From JADCCX01 sp031378805 (GTDB lineage Bacteria > Pseudomonadota > Alphaproteobacteria > Rhizobiales > Beijerinckiaceae), in NCBI GenBank assembly GCA_031378805.1, contig JANNEO010000104.1:1-12495 (forward strand): DNA of 12,495 nucleotides. The letters are read 5' to 3'. Position 1 is the first letter of the stretch; each line of letters opens with the position of its first letter. Below, one piece after another: positions 1 through 6,926 of the stretch. Under the pieces are notes generated by a model, which saw only the letters and a list, made by a program, of their open reading frames with translations, was not told the origin of the DNA and did no database searches. The position numbers and the translations under genes were made by a program.

Positions 1-958
1 CCGCGCGGCGACCCGCAGCCTTCAGTTCACACGCCAGACGGGCATGGGCGGCGGCGACATCACGCGCTTCACCCTCCACATCGGGGCCCAGTGACACCAC
101 CTCATACCCACCATCCGCGGCGGCACGCATGGCGGCCTCCAGCCCATCGCGCGGGCGGGTGATGATGGTGAAGCTGGAGCGCCCGAACACCGCATCGCCC
201 GGCTTGGGCGTTTCCTCAGACGGGTCGGAGAGCACGGCGGCAGCACTGGCAGACAATCCAACCTTGTACTTGGCGAGAATGGCGAGAGCCTCGCCTTGGG
301 TCGTCGGATCAGCGACCGTTGGACCGGACCCAATGGTCGAGGGATCATCGCCCGGCACATCGGAAATCGCAAATGTATGGATGCGATGCGCCGCAATCCG
401 CGCGGCCAGCCGTCCGCCCTTGATGCGCGAGAGGTGCTTGCGGACACAATTGATCTCGCCAATATGCGCACCCGAGCGAAGCAGGGCCTTGTTCAGCGCC
501 TGCTTCTCGACCAGCGTCATGCCGCCCGCAGGCGCGATCCAGTTGGCGGACCCGCCGCCAGACATCAACACGATGGCGAGGTCTTCGGGCTTCGCCTCAC
601 CGGCCAGCAGCAGCGTCCGGCGGGCGGCCTCCACGCTGCCCTGGTCGGGTACGGGATGGCCTGCGCTGATGATCGGCAGCAACGGGTTGAAGCCTTCATA
701 GCCATGGCGGGCCGTGCCAACGCCGAATAGACGACTGTCAGGGATACCCTGAGCCCGATAATGCCCAATCGCAGCGGCCATCATGCTGCCGCCAGCCTTG
801 CCCGTGGACAGCAACAGGATACGCCCACCTGTCGGCGGAGGCGGCAAAGCCGTAGGCAGAGTGTGGTCGGGATGTGCGGCGGCCACGGCTGCATCGAACA
901 CGCCGCGAAGAAAGACGCGGCGGCTTTCCAGCGACCGACTTGGCATCGGTTCAGACAT
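1..958 (-). CDS. Glycerate 2-kinase, MOFRL/DUF4147 type (3' end outside window)
   Basis: The first 319 codons of a glycerate kinase of the MOFRL family (the GckA/TtuD type), which phosphorylates D-glycerate in the cytoplasm, usually to 2-phosphoglycerate, in glyoxylate, tartrate or serine-cycle metabolism. Visible signatures in order are STGKAGGSMM near residues 51-60, SAGHPVPDQGS, the nucleotide-binding-like VLMSGGGSANW, the family block INCVRKHLSRIKGGRLA, and FAISDVPGDDPSTIGSGPTV. The family is usually about 420 residues, so the C-terminal MOFRL domain lies beyond base 1. The ATG at 958 is the first start after the divergent intergenic region; an in-frame ATG four codons later is an alternative. 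No plus-strand reading of this stretch resembles a protein. The gene diverges from the amidohydrolase gene. Family assignment is firm; the exact substrate is inferred from the family. Confidence 0.93.
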   Translation of the reverse strand, partial: MSEPMPSRSLESRRVFLRGVFDAAVAAAHPDHTLPTALPPPPTGGRILLLSTGKAGGSMMAAAIGHYRAQGIPDSRLFGVGTARHGYEGFNPLLPIISAGHPVPDQGSVEAARRTLLLAGEAKPEDLAIVLMSGGGSANWIAPAGGMTLVEKQALNKALLRSGAHIGEINCVRKHLSRIKGGRLAARIAAHRIHTFAISDVPGDDPSTIGSGPTVADPTTQGEALAILAKYKVGLSASAAAVLSDPSEETPKPGDAVFGRSSFTIITRPRDGLEAAMRAAADGGYEVVSLGPDVEGEARDVAAAHARLACELKAAGRRA

Positions 959-1010
959 CGAATTCTTATGACTAATGACGGAGATTCCTGTGTAGGCCAG
1001 CCCGGCGGCC

Positions 1011-1037
1011 TTTCACAAGCCCTTGGCACTATATATT
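1011..1037 (+). promoter_or_regulatory. Possible promoter in the divergent glycerate kinase / amidohydrolase gap
   Basis: The 106-base gap between the divergent starts at 958 and 1065 is AT-richer in part and holds TATATT at 1032-1037, preceded by TTTCAC at 1011-1016 (15-base spacer) and TTGGCA at 1023-1028. Just upstream is a small hairpin-like AGGCC...GGCCT at 994-1011. The match to a sigma-70 promoter is loose, and the call rests mostly on position. If it is right, the in-frame TTG at 1023 is promoter DNA and not a start codon. Confidence 0.25.
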
Positions 1038-1064
1038 CCAAACGGGACACAAGCGGGGCAATTC

Positions 1065-1886
1065 GTGCATTCTCTTCTTCCTCAGGGCATCGCTGCGTGC
1101 GACGGCGGCGAATCCTTTGAAATCGTGGCTGGCAGCGTTGCGAGCGGAGCCATCGTTCTGGCGGATCACGCGTCGAACGCCATGCCGCCCGAATTCGCCC
1201 AACTCGGCATGTCGGAGGCGGAATTGCGGCGTCACATTGCCTATGACATTGGCGTGGAGTGGCTGACGCGTGCGTTGGCGGCACGGCTTGATGCGCCCGC
1301 CATCCTCTCCCGATTCTCGCGTCTGCTGATCGATCCAAACCGTGGTGACGATGATCCCACCCTGGTCATGCGTCTGTCGGATGGAGCCATCGTGCCAGGC
1401 AATGCACGGATCGATGCGGCGGCAATCCACGAGCGGATGCAGCGGTTCTCACTGCCTTATCATGCGGCAATTACAACCGTGATCGACACGATGCTGGGCG
1501 CAGGGACCATACCGGCAGTGGTCTCGATTCACAGTTTCACGCCATGCATGAAAGCCATTGGTCGTCCATGGCATGTGGGCGTCCTGTGGGACAGCGATCC
1601 GCGCCTTCCCGTGCCGTTGCTGGAGGCATTGAGGGCGGACCCTACAATCGTTACGGGCGACAACGAGCCTTACGATGGGGCATTGGAGGGCGACACGATG
1701 GCGCGCCATTGCATCGCGCGGGGGTTGGCGCATGTGCTGATCGAGGTCCGGCAGGATCTGATTGCCACCAAGGCAGAGGCCATTGTCTGGGGCAGCCGTC
1801 TGGCGGATGATCTTGCACCGCTGCTCAGGCTTCCCCAGATGCACAAGATCGCGTTCCATGGCAGCCGGGCCGCAGAAGGAAATTGA
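1065..1886 (+). CDS. N-formylglutamate amidohydrolase family protein
   Basis: A member of the N-formylglutamate amidohydrolase (HutG-type FGase) family. Characterised members hydrolyse N-formyl-L-glutamate to formate and glutamate at the end of one histidine degradation route. The family start block VLADHASNAMPPE appears near residues 31-43, followed by HIAYDIGVEWLTRALA, ILSRFSRLLIDPNRG, VSIHSFTP, WHVGVLWD, NEPYDG and a C-terminal HVLIEVRQDLI. These are the expected family blocks and include probable metal or substrate His/Asp/Glu residues. I chose the GTG at 1065; the open frame reaches a TTG at 1023, but that codon has no visible ribosome binding site and lies in a likely promoter. The stop is one base before the next ATG, so co-translation with the DUF1244 gene is likely. 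No hut genes are visible here, so a role in histidine breakdown is not shown. Many alphaproteobacterial genomes carry such stand-alone paralogues. Confidence 0.9.
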   Translation: MHSLLPQGIAACDGGESFEIVAGSVASGAIVLADHASNAMPPEFAQLGMSEAELRRHIAYDIGVEWLTRALAARLDAPAILSRFSRLLIDPNRGDDDPTLVMRLSDGAIVPGNARIDAAAIHERMQRFSLPYHAAITTVIDTMLGAGTIPAVVSIHSFTPCMKAIGRPWHVGVLWDSDPRLPVPLLEALRADPTIVTGDNEPYDGALEGDTMARHCIARGLAHVLIEVRQDLIATKAEAIVWGSRLADDLAPLLRLPQMHKIAFHGSRAAEGN

Positions 1887-1887
1887 C

Positions 1888-2193
1888 ATGAGCACGTTCG
1901 ACAGCGCCACCACGACAGAACTGGAAGCAGCGGCTTTCCGTCGGCTGATGCGGCATCTGGCCGAGCGCGGCGATGTGCAGAACATCGACATGATGAACCT
2001 CGCAGGGTTCTGCCGGAACTGCCTGTCCAACTGGATGATGGAAGCCGCCACCGAACGCGGTCTTGCCTTGTCGAAGGACGACTCCCGTGCGCATGTCTAT
2101 GGAATGCCCTACGACGCATGGCGGGCCAAGCACCAGAAGGCGGCAACGGCAGCGCAGCAGGCGGCCTTCACGAAAAGCGCATCGGGCCATTGA
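1888..2193 (+). CDS. DUF1244 domain-containing protein
   Basis: A 101-residue cytoplasmic protein covering the whole DUF1244 (PF06844) family, whose function is unknown. The diagnostic pieces are MMNLAGFCRNCLSNWM around residues 35-50, with two cysteines (C42, C45), and VYGMPYDAWRAKHQ around 70-83. The ATG at 1888 is preceded by AAGGA at 1875-1880 and lies one base after the stop of the amidohydrolase gene. The open frame extends further upstream, but that part overlaps the amidohydrolase in another frame and is not expected to be coding. The C-terminal tail (about residue 84 onward) is Ala/Gln/Lys-rich and probably disordered. The two close cysteines and the tight coupling are the only functional hints. 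Confidence 0.93.
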   Translation: MSTFDSATTTELEAAAFRRLMRHLAERGDVQNIDMMNLAGFCRNCLSNWMMEAATERGLALSKDDSRAHVYGMPYDAWRAKHQKAATAAQQAAFTKSASGH

Positions 2194-2268
2194 GCCGTTG
2201 ACAAGCCTGATCCGTGCTTGACGCGGGATGCCTGACCCGGTTCAAGCGGCGGTCACAGGAGATATCCC

Positions 2269-2529
2269 ATGAACGACGCCGCCAGCGACATGAACCCGCA
2301 GACCGCCCAGCAGCTCAAGTCGATCATCGAGCGGATCGAGCGGCTGGAGGAAGAGAAGAAGGCATTGTCGGAGGATATCAAGGAGGTCTATGCCGAGGCC
2401 AAAGGCAACGGTTTTGACGCCAAGGTGCTGCGCAAGGTCGTCTCCATCCGCCGTCAGGAGACGGCAGAACGGATCGAACAGGAGCAACTGATCGATCTCT
2501 ACCTCGCCGCGGTCGGCACAAAGGACTGA
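2269..2529 (+). CDS. DUF2312 (GapR-like) protein
   Basis: An 86-residue protein of the DUF2312/UPF0335 family, which includes Caulobacter GapR, a nucleoid-associated protein that binds AT-rich, overtwisted DNA. It is a charged, mostly helical protein. A coiled-coil stretch IIERIERLEEEKKALSEDIKEVY spans about residues 19-41, followed by the family block AEAKGNGFDAKVLRKVV and a C-terminal helix ERIEQEQLIDLYLAAVG. Start choice is firm: AGGAG at 2257-2261 sits 7 bases before the ATG. The 75-base gap after the DUF1244 stop contains TTGACA at 2198-2203, so the gene may have its own promoter as well as read-through. Rhizobiales often have more than one member, so I do not give it the symbol gapR. 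DNA binding is inferred from the family. Confidence 0.93.
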   Translation: MNDAASDMNPQTAQQLKSIIERIERLEEEKKALSEDIKEVYAEAKGNGFDAKVLRKVVSIRRQETAERIEQEQLIDLYLAAVGTKD

Positions 2530-2549
2530 GGTGATTTCTTCCTTATCTC

Positions 2550-2677
2550 AAGGGAGTGTTTGGACCGGAGAGAAAGTGCCCGTTTTTGCAGGCGGATGAG
2601 GGCAAGTGACGAATGCAGGGGTTCTCCCTCATCCGTCAGGCTGCGCCCGCCACCTTCCCCCAAGGGGGAAGGGAGAA
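2550..2677. repeat. Intergenic palindromic repeat, family with CTCCCTCATCCG core (copy 1)
   Basis: The gap between two convergent genes is mostly one palindromic element. The well-kept right arm (2622-2677) starts TTCTCCCTCATCCG and ends in a perfect 9-bp-stem hairpin CCTTCCCCC-AA-GGGGGAAGG at 2653-2672. The left arm is degraded but recognisable: CGGATGAGGG at 2593-2602 is the exact complement of CCCTCATCCG at 2626-2635. The left boundary is approximate. The same motifs occur at 10101-10229. Such elements are common between alphaproteobacterial genes (compare RIME in Sinorhizobium and Bru-RS in Brucella). At this site it could also end transcription from both sides, but there is no T-run to make it a classical terminator. 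Confidence 0.8.
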
Positions 2678-2681
2678 ATAG

Positions 2682-4709
2682 CTACACACCCAAATCGAGC
2701 CTGAACTTGGCGAAGCCGTTGGCACCTTCCCCGGCGTAGCTCAAACCCCTTACACCGGCGACGGACGCTTTCGCCCTGGGATTGCTCTCGAACACCACAT
2801 TCTTTGCGCCCGGCACCGTCTTCAGGCTCCAGTTGTCATCCGCCTTTGGATCGAGCGTGCCTGTCTGCTGGAAGAACTTGATGATCACGTCGCGGGTGGC
2901 GTCCGGTGCATCGAGGACGATGGTCTTGCCGTCATTGCCGGGGAAATTGCCGCCGCCAGACGCGCGGTAGTTGTTGGTGACAACCACGAATTCCTGCTCC
3001 GGCATGACTGGCTTGCCCTGATAGGCCAAGCCGATGATGCGGCTGGCAGAGGCATCTGCCAGCTTTCCCGTGCCGTCATATTTCGGTGGCTGGGCGAGAT
3101 CGACCTGATAGGTCACGCCATCGATCATGTCGAAATTGAAGGCCGGGAAGGCCGGGTTGATCAGCGGTTGCTCGTCATCGCTCGGCTTGATCTGGTTGAA
3201 GAGACCACAGGCCATCTCCAGCCAGTCCTTCAGTTGCTGGCCGTTGACCCGCACCGCCTTCAACGTGTTGGGATAGATGTAGAGGTCAGCGACATTCTTG
3301 AGGGCCAGCTGTCCCTCGGCAATCTGCGTGTAGAACTCCACGCCACCGCGCCCGCCAGCTTTGAAGGGGGCGACTGCTGACAGGAGCGGCAGTCCGGCAT
3401 GTTGCGTTCCGGCCAGCAGCGGCTTCGCGTACCAGATCTGCGCATCGGAGATGACCTGAAGCGCCGCATTGTCGGCAATCAGGGCGAAATAGGTGTCCAT
3501 AGCCTTCGCCGTCTTGCCGACGGGGCGGCGGACATATTCCAGCGTGGCGTCATGTTCGGCCTGCACCGACGCCAGAAGCTCTGGCTTGGCGTCCGCGAGC
3601 GGCACGACCTTGCCAGCGTCTCGCTTGAAGATCGGCAGCGCACCGACCGAATGGCCGACGACCTTGAAGTCCGAGCCGCTCTTCTGCAGCGTCAGGTCGA
3701 TTTGTCCGAGATGACTGCCCCAGAACCCGGCCATCACTGCAGGAACGCCGTTCAGCGTGCCTTTCTCGATGTCGATGCCGGGCCTGTCCTTGAAGACAGG
3801 ACCGGGAAAAACCAGATGCAGGTGACCGGTCAGGATCACGTCGATGCCGGGGACGAAGGCCAGATGCAGTGCTGCATTTTCGTCCTTGCCCTGCGCGTTG
3901 GCGCTGGAAATGCCGGTATGGGCAAGAGCCACGACAATGTCGGCACCGCGCTCCTTCATTTCAGGCACCCAGGCTCGGGCGCTTTCCACGATGTCGCGGG
4001 TATCCACCTTGCCGCGCAGATGGGCCTGGTCCCACTGCATGATCTGCGGAGGCGTGAAGCCGATGACGCCAACCCGCAGCCGATGCGAGCCCCCCGCCTC
4101 GTCCACGACGTCTCGATCCAGGATCACATAGGGGCGCACCAGCGTATCATCGCTGCGGACGTTGCCGGCAAGCTGCCCCTTCACGACGTTGGCGCAGACC
4201 GTGGCGTGCTTGGCACCCGCCAGCGATTTCGCCAGGAAATCGAGGCCGTAGTTGAATTCGTGGTTGCCAAGGGTGCCGGCATCGAATTTCATCTGGTTCA
4301 TGGTCCGGATGATCGGATGGGTGTCACCGGCCTTGAATCCCCGCTCATAGGCCATGAGATCGCCCAGCGGATTGCCTTGCAGGAAATCCCCGTTTTCGAA
4401 GAGCAGCGTGTTGCGGGCTTCCGCCCGTGCCTTATCCACGAGGCTGGCGATCCGCGCCAACCCCACCGTATCATCAGGCTGATCGCGGTAATAATCGTAG
4501 GACTGGACATGCACGTGGATATCCGTGGTCTCCAGGATCCTGAGCTTGATGGTCACCGGTCCGGCCTGCGCGCTGGCCCCACCTGCTGTGGACAGCCCAG
4601 CAAGCGCCAAACCGCCCGCCAGCAATCCTCCTGCCAGCAAGCCTCCTGTCAGAATGTTGCGCCGCGATGGGTCTGAACTGTCCGTGGACTCCGAAAGTGC
4701 GGGCGACAT
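2682..4709 (-). CDS. cpdB: 2',3'-cyclic-nucleotide 2'-phosphodiesterase / 3'-nucleotidase, Tat-exported
   Basis: A periplasmic CpdB-type enzyme that opens 2',3'-cyclic nucleotides and removes 3'-phosphates, letting the cell use external nucleotides. At 675 residues it is close to E. coli CpdB (about 650). The N-terminus has a Tat-type signal, SRRNILTGG at about residues 15-23, then a Leu/Gly/Ala hydrophobic core ending near ASAQA (45-49). The metallophosphoesterase domain follows with LETTDIHVH (metal Asp/His), ENGDFLQGNPLGD, GTLGNHEFNYG, VVALAHTGIS and GIDVILTGHLH. The C-terminal 5'-nucleotidase domain has YIYPNTLKAVRVNGQQLKDW, FDMIDGVTYQVD and NNYRASGGGNFPG. I chose the ATG at 4709 because AGGGA lies 7 bases upstream; the frame is open to an ATG at 4742 and a GTG at 4787. 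It is downstream of, and probably co-transcribed with, the Rid gene, whose stop is 78 bases away. Confidence 0.93.
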   Translation of the reverse strand: MSPALSESTDSSDPSRRNILTGGLLAGGLLAGGLALAGLSTAGGASAQAGPVTIKLRILETTDIHVHVQSYDYYRDQPDDTVGLARIASLVDKARAEARNTLLFENGDFLQGNPLGDLMAYERGFKAGDTHPIIRTMNQMKFDAGTLGNHEFNYGLDFLAKSLAGAKHATVCANVVKGQLAGNVRSDDTLVRPYVILDRDVVDEAGGSHRLRVGVIGFTPPQIMQWDQAHLRGKVDTRDIVESARAWVPEMKERGADIVVALAHTGISSANAQGKDENAALHLAFVPGIDVILTGHLHLVFPGPVFKDRPGIDIEKGTLNGVPAVMAGFWGSHLGQIDLTLQKSGSDFKVVGHSVGALPIFKRDAGKVVPLADAKPELLASVQAEHDATLEYVRRPVGKTAKAMDTYFALIADNAALQVISDAQIWYAKPLLAGTQHAGLPLLSAVAPFKAGGRGGVEFYTQIAEGQLALKNVADLYIYPNTLKAVRVNGQQLKDWLEMACGLFNQIKPSDDEQPLINPAFPAFNFDMIDGVTYQVDLAQPPKYDGTGKLADASASRIIGLAYQGKPVMPEQEFVVVTNNYRASGGGNFPGNDGKTIVLDAPDATRDVIIKFFQQTGTLDPKADDNWSLKTVPGAKNVVFESNPRAKASVAGVRGLSYAGEGANGFAKFRLDLGV
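4614..4643 (-). repeat. Two 15-base tandem units in the Tat signal of CpdB
   Basis: On the minus strand two imperfect 15-base units (4643-4629 and 4628-4614) each encode G-L-L-A-G. They form the hydrophobic core GGLLAGGLLAGGLALAG of the signal peptide. The units differ at third positions (3 of 15 bases), so the duplication is not very recent. Confidence 0.7.
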
Positions 4710-4787
4710 GGCGGTCCCTGTTGAATGTGTACTCGTTGTCATTGTGCTACTGATGACGGTACCTTTCAAGACCGCTGTCCACCACAC

Positions 4788-5243
4788 TCAAGTGCGCCCC
4801 CGGAAGCTCCCAGCCTGTGCTGCCGCATCGGGCATGTCATCGTAGATGGACGCTGGATCTTCGCTCACGGCCTCTCCCTCGACTTCAAAGAGGAACTGCG
4901 GCATCGCCAACCCCGCGACTTCCAGGTAGGTCGATGCCGGAGCGTGCTGGCCAAGCTTGCGCTGCCGCACCTTGCGGGCCAGTGCGACGGAGCCAGGAAC
5001 GGTCACGAATGTGACGACCTTGACGAGATCCGCGACGCCCATACCGCCCTCGCGCAAGACCTCGATGAGATTGTCCCAGGCAATCTCCATCTGTTCCTCG
5101 AGAGTCTCGGCCACCGAGCCATCGAGACGTGCGCCAATCTGGCCCGAAATGATCAACCTCCTGGCCCTGGCGGAATGCACCACGCCCTGGCTGTAGAGTG
5201 ATCCTGGCTGGGCGATGCGTCGTGGATTGAAGAAACGCGGCAT
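4788..5243 (-). CDS. Rid (YjgF/YER057c/UK114) family protein without the deaminase arginine
   Basis: A 151-residue cytoplasmic protein of the Rid superfamily, small trimeric proteins. The best-known member, RidA, hydrolyses reactive enamine/imine intermediates from PLP enzymes. The fold signature is clear: GVVHSARARRLIISGQIG, EEQMEIAWDNLIEVLREGGMGVADLVKVVTFVT, then PASTYLEVAGLAMPQFLFEVEGEAV. In RidA the block reads P-A-R-S with a catalytic Arg near position 105; here it is P-A-S-T (S104), while the acidic residue E120 is kept. It therefore looks like one of the other Rid subfamilies, with activity unknown. The tail after residue 128 is longer than in RidA. The ATG at 5243 has GAGG about 8 bases upstream; upstream extensions of the frame would run into the divergent promoter. 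The stop abuts the open frame of cpdB, suggesting an operon. Confidence 0.9.
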   Translation of the reverse strand: MPRFFNPRRIAQPGSLYSQGVVHSARARRLIISGQIGARLDGSVAETLEEQMEIAWDNLIEVLREGGMGVADLVKVVTFVTVPGSVALARKVRQRKLGQHAPASTYLEVAGLAMPQFLFEVEGEAVSEDPASIYDDMPDAAAQAGSFRGRT

Positions 5244-5279
5244 GAATAACCTCGTGTGATGATTCTCAAACTGCACCAG

Positions 5280-5291
5280 ATGATGCATCAT
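5280..5291. promoter_or_regulatory. 12-bp perfect palindrome in the Rid / EAL divergent promoter region
   Basis: ATGATGCATCAT is a perfect dyad placed 37 bases before the Rid start and 61 before the chosen EAL-protein start, in a 108-base divergent gap. It could be an operator for a dimeric regulator. Nothing else identifies a ligand, and short perfect dyads also occur by chance. Confidence 0.25.
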
Positions 5292-5351
5292 GCTCTCCAA
5301 AAAGCGAATCAGCTGCAACACCCGTGCAGGGCAAGCACAATCGGGAGACCA

Positions 5352-6854
5352 ATGGCGGGGCTGATGACAATCAAGGCAATGGGTACCGCTGGCGGTGCAG
5401 CCCTCGCGGGAGGCGCAACGGGGGCCGCTCTCACGGCTGCTGCCGGTGCTCCGGCGCTTGCAGCCGGGCTGGCCGGATTGGCCGCCGCGGGGTGTGCAGT
5501 GGCAACCGTGCGGTTGCTCGGTGCGCAATCACGCCAGATCGCCCTTTCGCAAGAATTGAGTGCGCTTCAAGATGAGCTGACTTTCCTGGGCGAACAGCAG
5601 GCTCAGACGCTGGCCAAGATGGCGGTGATCGAACGGCGCACCATCGAGTCACCCGCTTTGGTCTGGAGGGCTGCTGCGGCGGATATCGAGGTTCTGGGTT
5701 CCCTGGTCAGCGATTTGGCGAAAAGCGTGGCGGAGCATGAAACACGGCTTGGTGCCTTAGGGCTTGGTGCCGTAGGGCTTGGTGCCATAGGGTTTGGCAC
5801 CCCAGCCTTCGCGCAGCAGACGGCACCTGCGACAGCTCCGGACTGGTATGAGGATGAGGCAGAGCTGGGCTTCACCGCCGATGTGCCCTTGCCTGCTGAA
5901 AAGTTGCCTGCCAGCGCATCCGCAGCGCCTTCCCCGGCCGTGATTGCGGAGTTGAAATCGACCTTGGCGGCAGCCTTGACCAGCGACCGGCTGGAGCTAT
6001 GCCTGCAACCGATGGTGGCCCTTCCGCAACGCAAAACGCGGGGGTATGAGGCGACCCTGCGGCTCAAGGGCGAACAGGATGATCTGCAATCCGATGCGGA
6101 CCTGCGCCGGATCGCCGCTGCAACACACCTCGAAGCGGAGTATGATCGCGTCCTGGTTGATCGTGCAGTCCATGTCCTGCGCATTCTCAGGGCACGGGAA
6201 CGGGATGTGCTGCTGACGTGTAGCATCTCAGGCACAACGCTTGGCAATGCGCCGTTCCTGGAAATGCTGGAACGCCTGCTGCGCCAGGATACCGGCCTGG
6301 GCAGTGGCCTGATGCTGGACATCAGCGATGCCGACCTCCGGGCACTGCCCGAAGCCGCCCGAGACGCGATGACGGGGCTGTCCGCAAAGGGCATCCGTTT
6401 CGGACTGAGCCGCTTGCCGCATCTGCGGCTCGACATGGCCGAAATGGCGGCGCGTGGCATCCGGCAGGTCAGGATTTCCGCGCAGACCCTGATCGAGGCC
6501 GGGCAGAACAGCGAAACTGGCCAAGACAATGAGACTGGCTTTGATATCCATCCTGCCGACCTGGCGGAGTTTCTCCAACGCCGGGGCATCGACCTGCTGG
6601 TGGGTCAGATCGCATCGGAGCAGACCATCCTCGATCTGCTGGATTTCTCGATCCCTCTGGCGATTGGCCCCCTGTTTGGCGCCTCCCGACCTGTGCGCCC
6701 GGAGATTCTCGAACCGAAGGCCGTTGAAGCTCCCGTGGACCGCGCCACAGCCATGAAGAGGGCGGCAGAGGCATCCCGGGCAGCGACCGATCCTGCTGCC
6801 ACCCCCCAGCGCGGGCAACGTCAGTCATTCCGGAGCCTGTTGCGCCGCGCTTGA
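5352..6854 (+). CDS. Membrane-anchored degenerate EAL-domain protein (TipF-like)
   Basis: A 500-residue protein with an Ala/Gly-rich hydrophobic N-terminus (about residues 11-56), a likely coiled coil (about 59-100), a Gly-rich repeat segment (about 133-150), a Pro/Ala linker and a C-terminal EAL domain (about 195-455). The domain is recognised from LELCLQPMVALPQRKTRGYEA and the end block IGPLFGASRPVRPEIL (438-453). Most catalytic positions are lost: EAL reads E-A-T (E233 kept), the N-x-S motif reads S-I-S, LEITE reads LDISD, and the DDFG metal site reads GLSR. It is probably not a c-di-GMP phosphodiesterase but a c-di-GMP receptor or scaffold. The TM/coiled-coil/EAL order recalls Caulobacter TipF, a flagellar placement factor, but orthology is not shown. 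I chose the ATG at 5352 (GGGAG just upstream); the open frame reaches a GTG at 5256, which would leave only 12 bases to the Rid start. The tail after residue 455 is Ala/Arg-rich. Confidence 0.85.
   Translation: MAGLMTIKAMGTAGGAALAGGATGAALTAAAGAPALAAGLAGLAAAGCAVATVRLLGAQSRQIALSQELSALQDELTFLGEQQAQTLAKMAVIERRTIESPALVWRAAAADIEVLGSLVSDLAKSVAEHETRLGALGLGAVGLGAIGFGTPAFAQQTAPATAPDWYEDEAELGFTADVPLPAEKLPASASAAPSPAVIAELKSTLAAALTSDRLELCLQPMVALPQRKTRGYEATLRLKGEQDDLQSDADLRRIAAATHLEAEYDRVLVDRAVHVLRILRARERDVLLTCSISGTTLGNAPFLEMLERLLRQDTGLGSGLMLDISDADLRALPEAARDAMTGLSAKGIRFGLSRLPHLRLDMAEMAARGIRQVRISAQTLIEAGQNSETGQDNETGFDIHPADLAEFLQRRGIDLLVGQIASEQTILDLLDFSIPLAIGPLFGASRPVRPEILEPKAVEAPVDRATAMKRAAEASRAATDPAATPQRGQRQSFRSLLRRA
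5746..5805 (+). repeat. Four 15-base tandem units inside the EAL-protein gene
   Basis: Four consecutive 15-base units (5746-5760, 5761-5775, 5776-5790, 5791-5805) share the pattern GG-CTT-GGT-GCC-xTAG; the last unit is more diverged. They encode repeats of G-L-G-A-x, giving GALGLGAVGLGAIGFG followed by TPAFAQQ. The first three units differ from each other only at the base after GCC. In-frame units suggest replication slippage without damage to the gene. Confidence 0.85.
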
Positions 6855-6926
6855 CGAAGGGCTGTGCCGCGTGGTCGAGGGAGGCGGCTAGCGCCTTTTC
6901 GATTCCAGCCTTGCGAGTCCGTCCCT

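Noticed and set aside
129..730. Plus-strand frames over the first 700 bases
   Set aside because: The minus strand encodes glycerate kinase through this stretch, so these are shadows.
1023..1064. TTG at 1023 as the start of the amidohydrolase gene
   Set aside because: No ribosome binding site, it overlaps a TATATT promoter-like element, and the extra 14 residues do not look like the family's N-terminus.
3399..4676. A 425-codon plus-strand open frame
   Set aside because: It lies antisense to cpdB, whose motifs are unmistakable. Its translation is His/Arg/Asp-rich with no recognisable domain, a typical shadow in GC-rich DNA.
5603..6589. A 328-codon minus-strand open frame
   Set aside because: Antisense to the EAL gene, Ser/Arg-rich and low complexity; a shadow frame.
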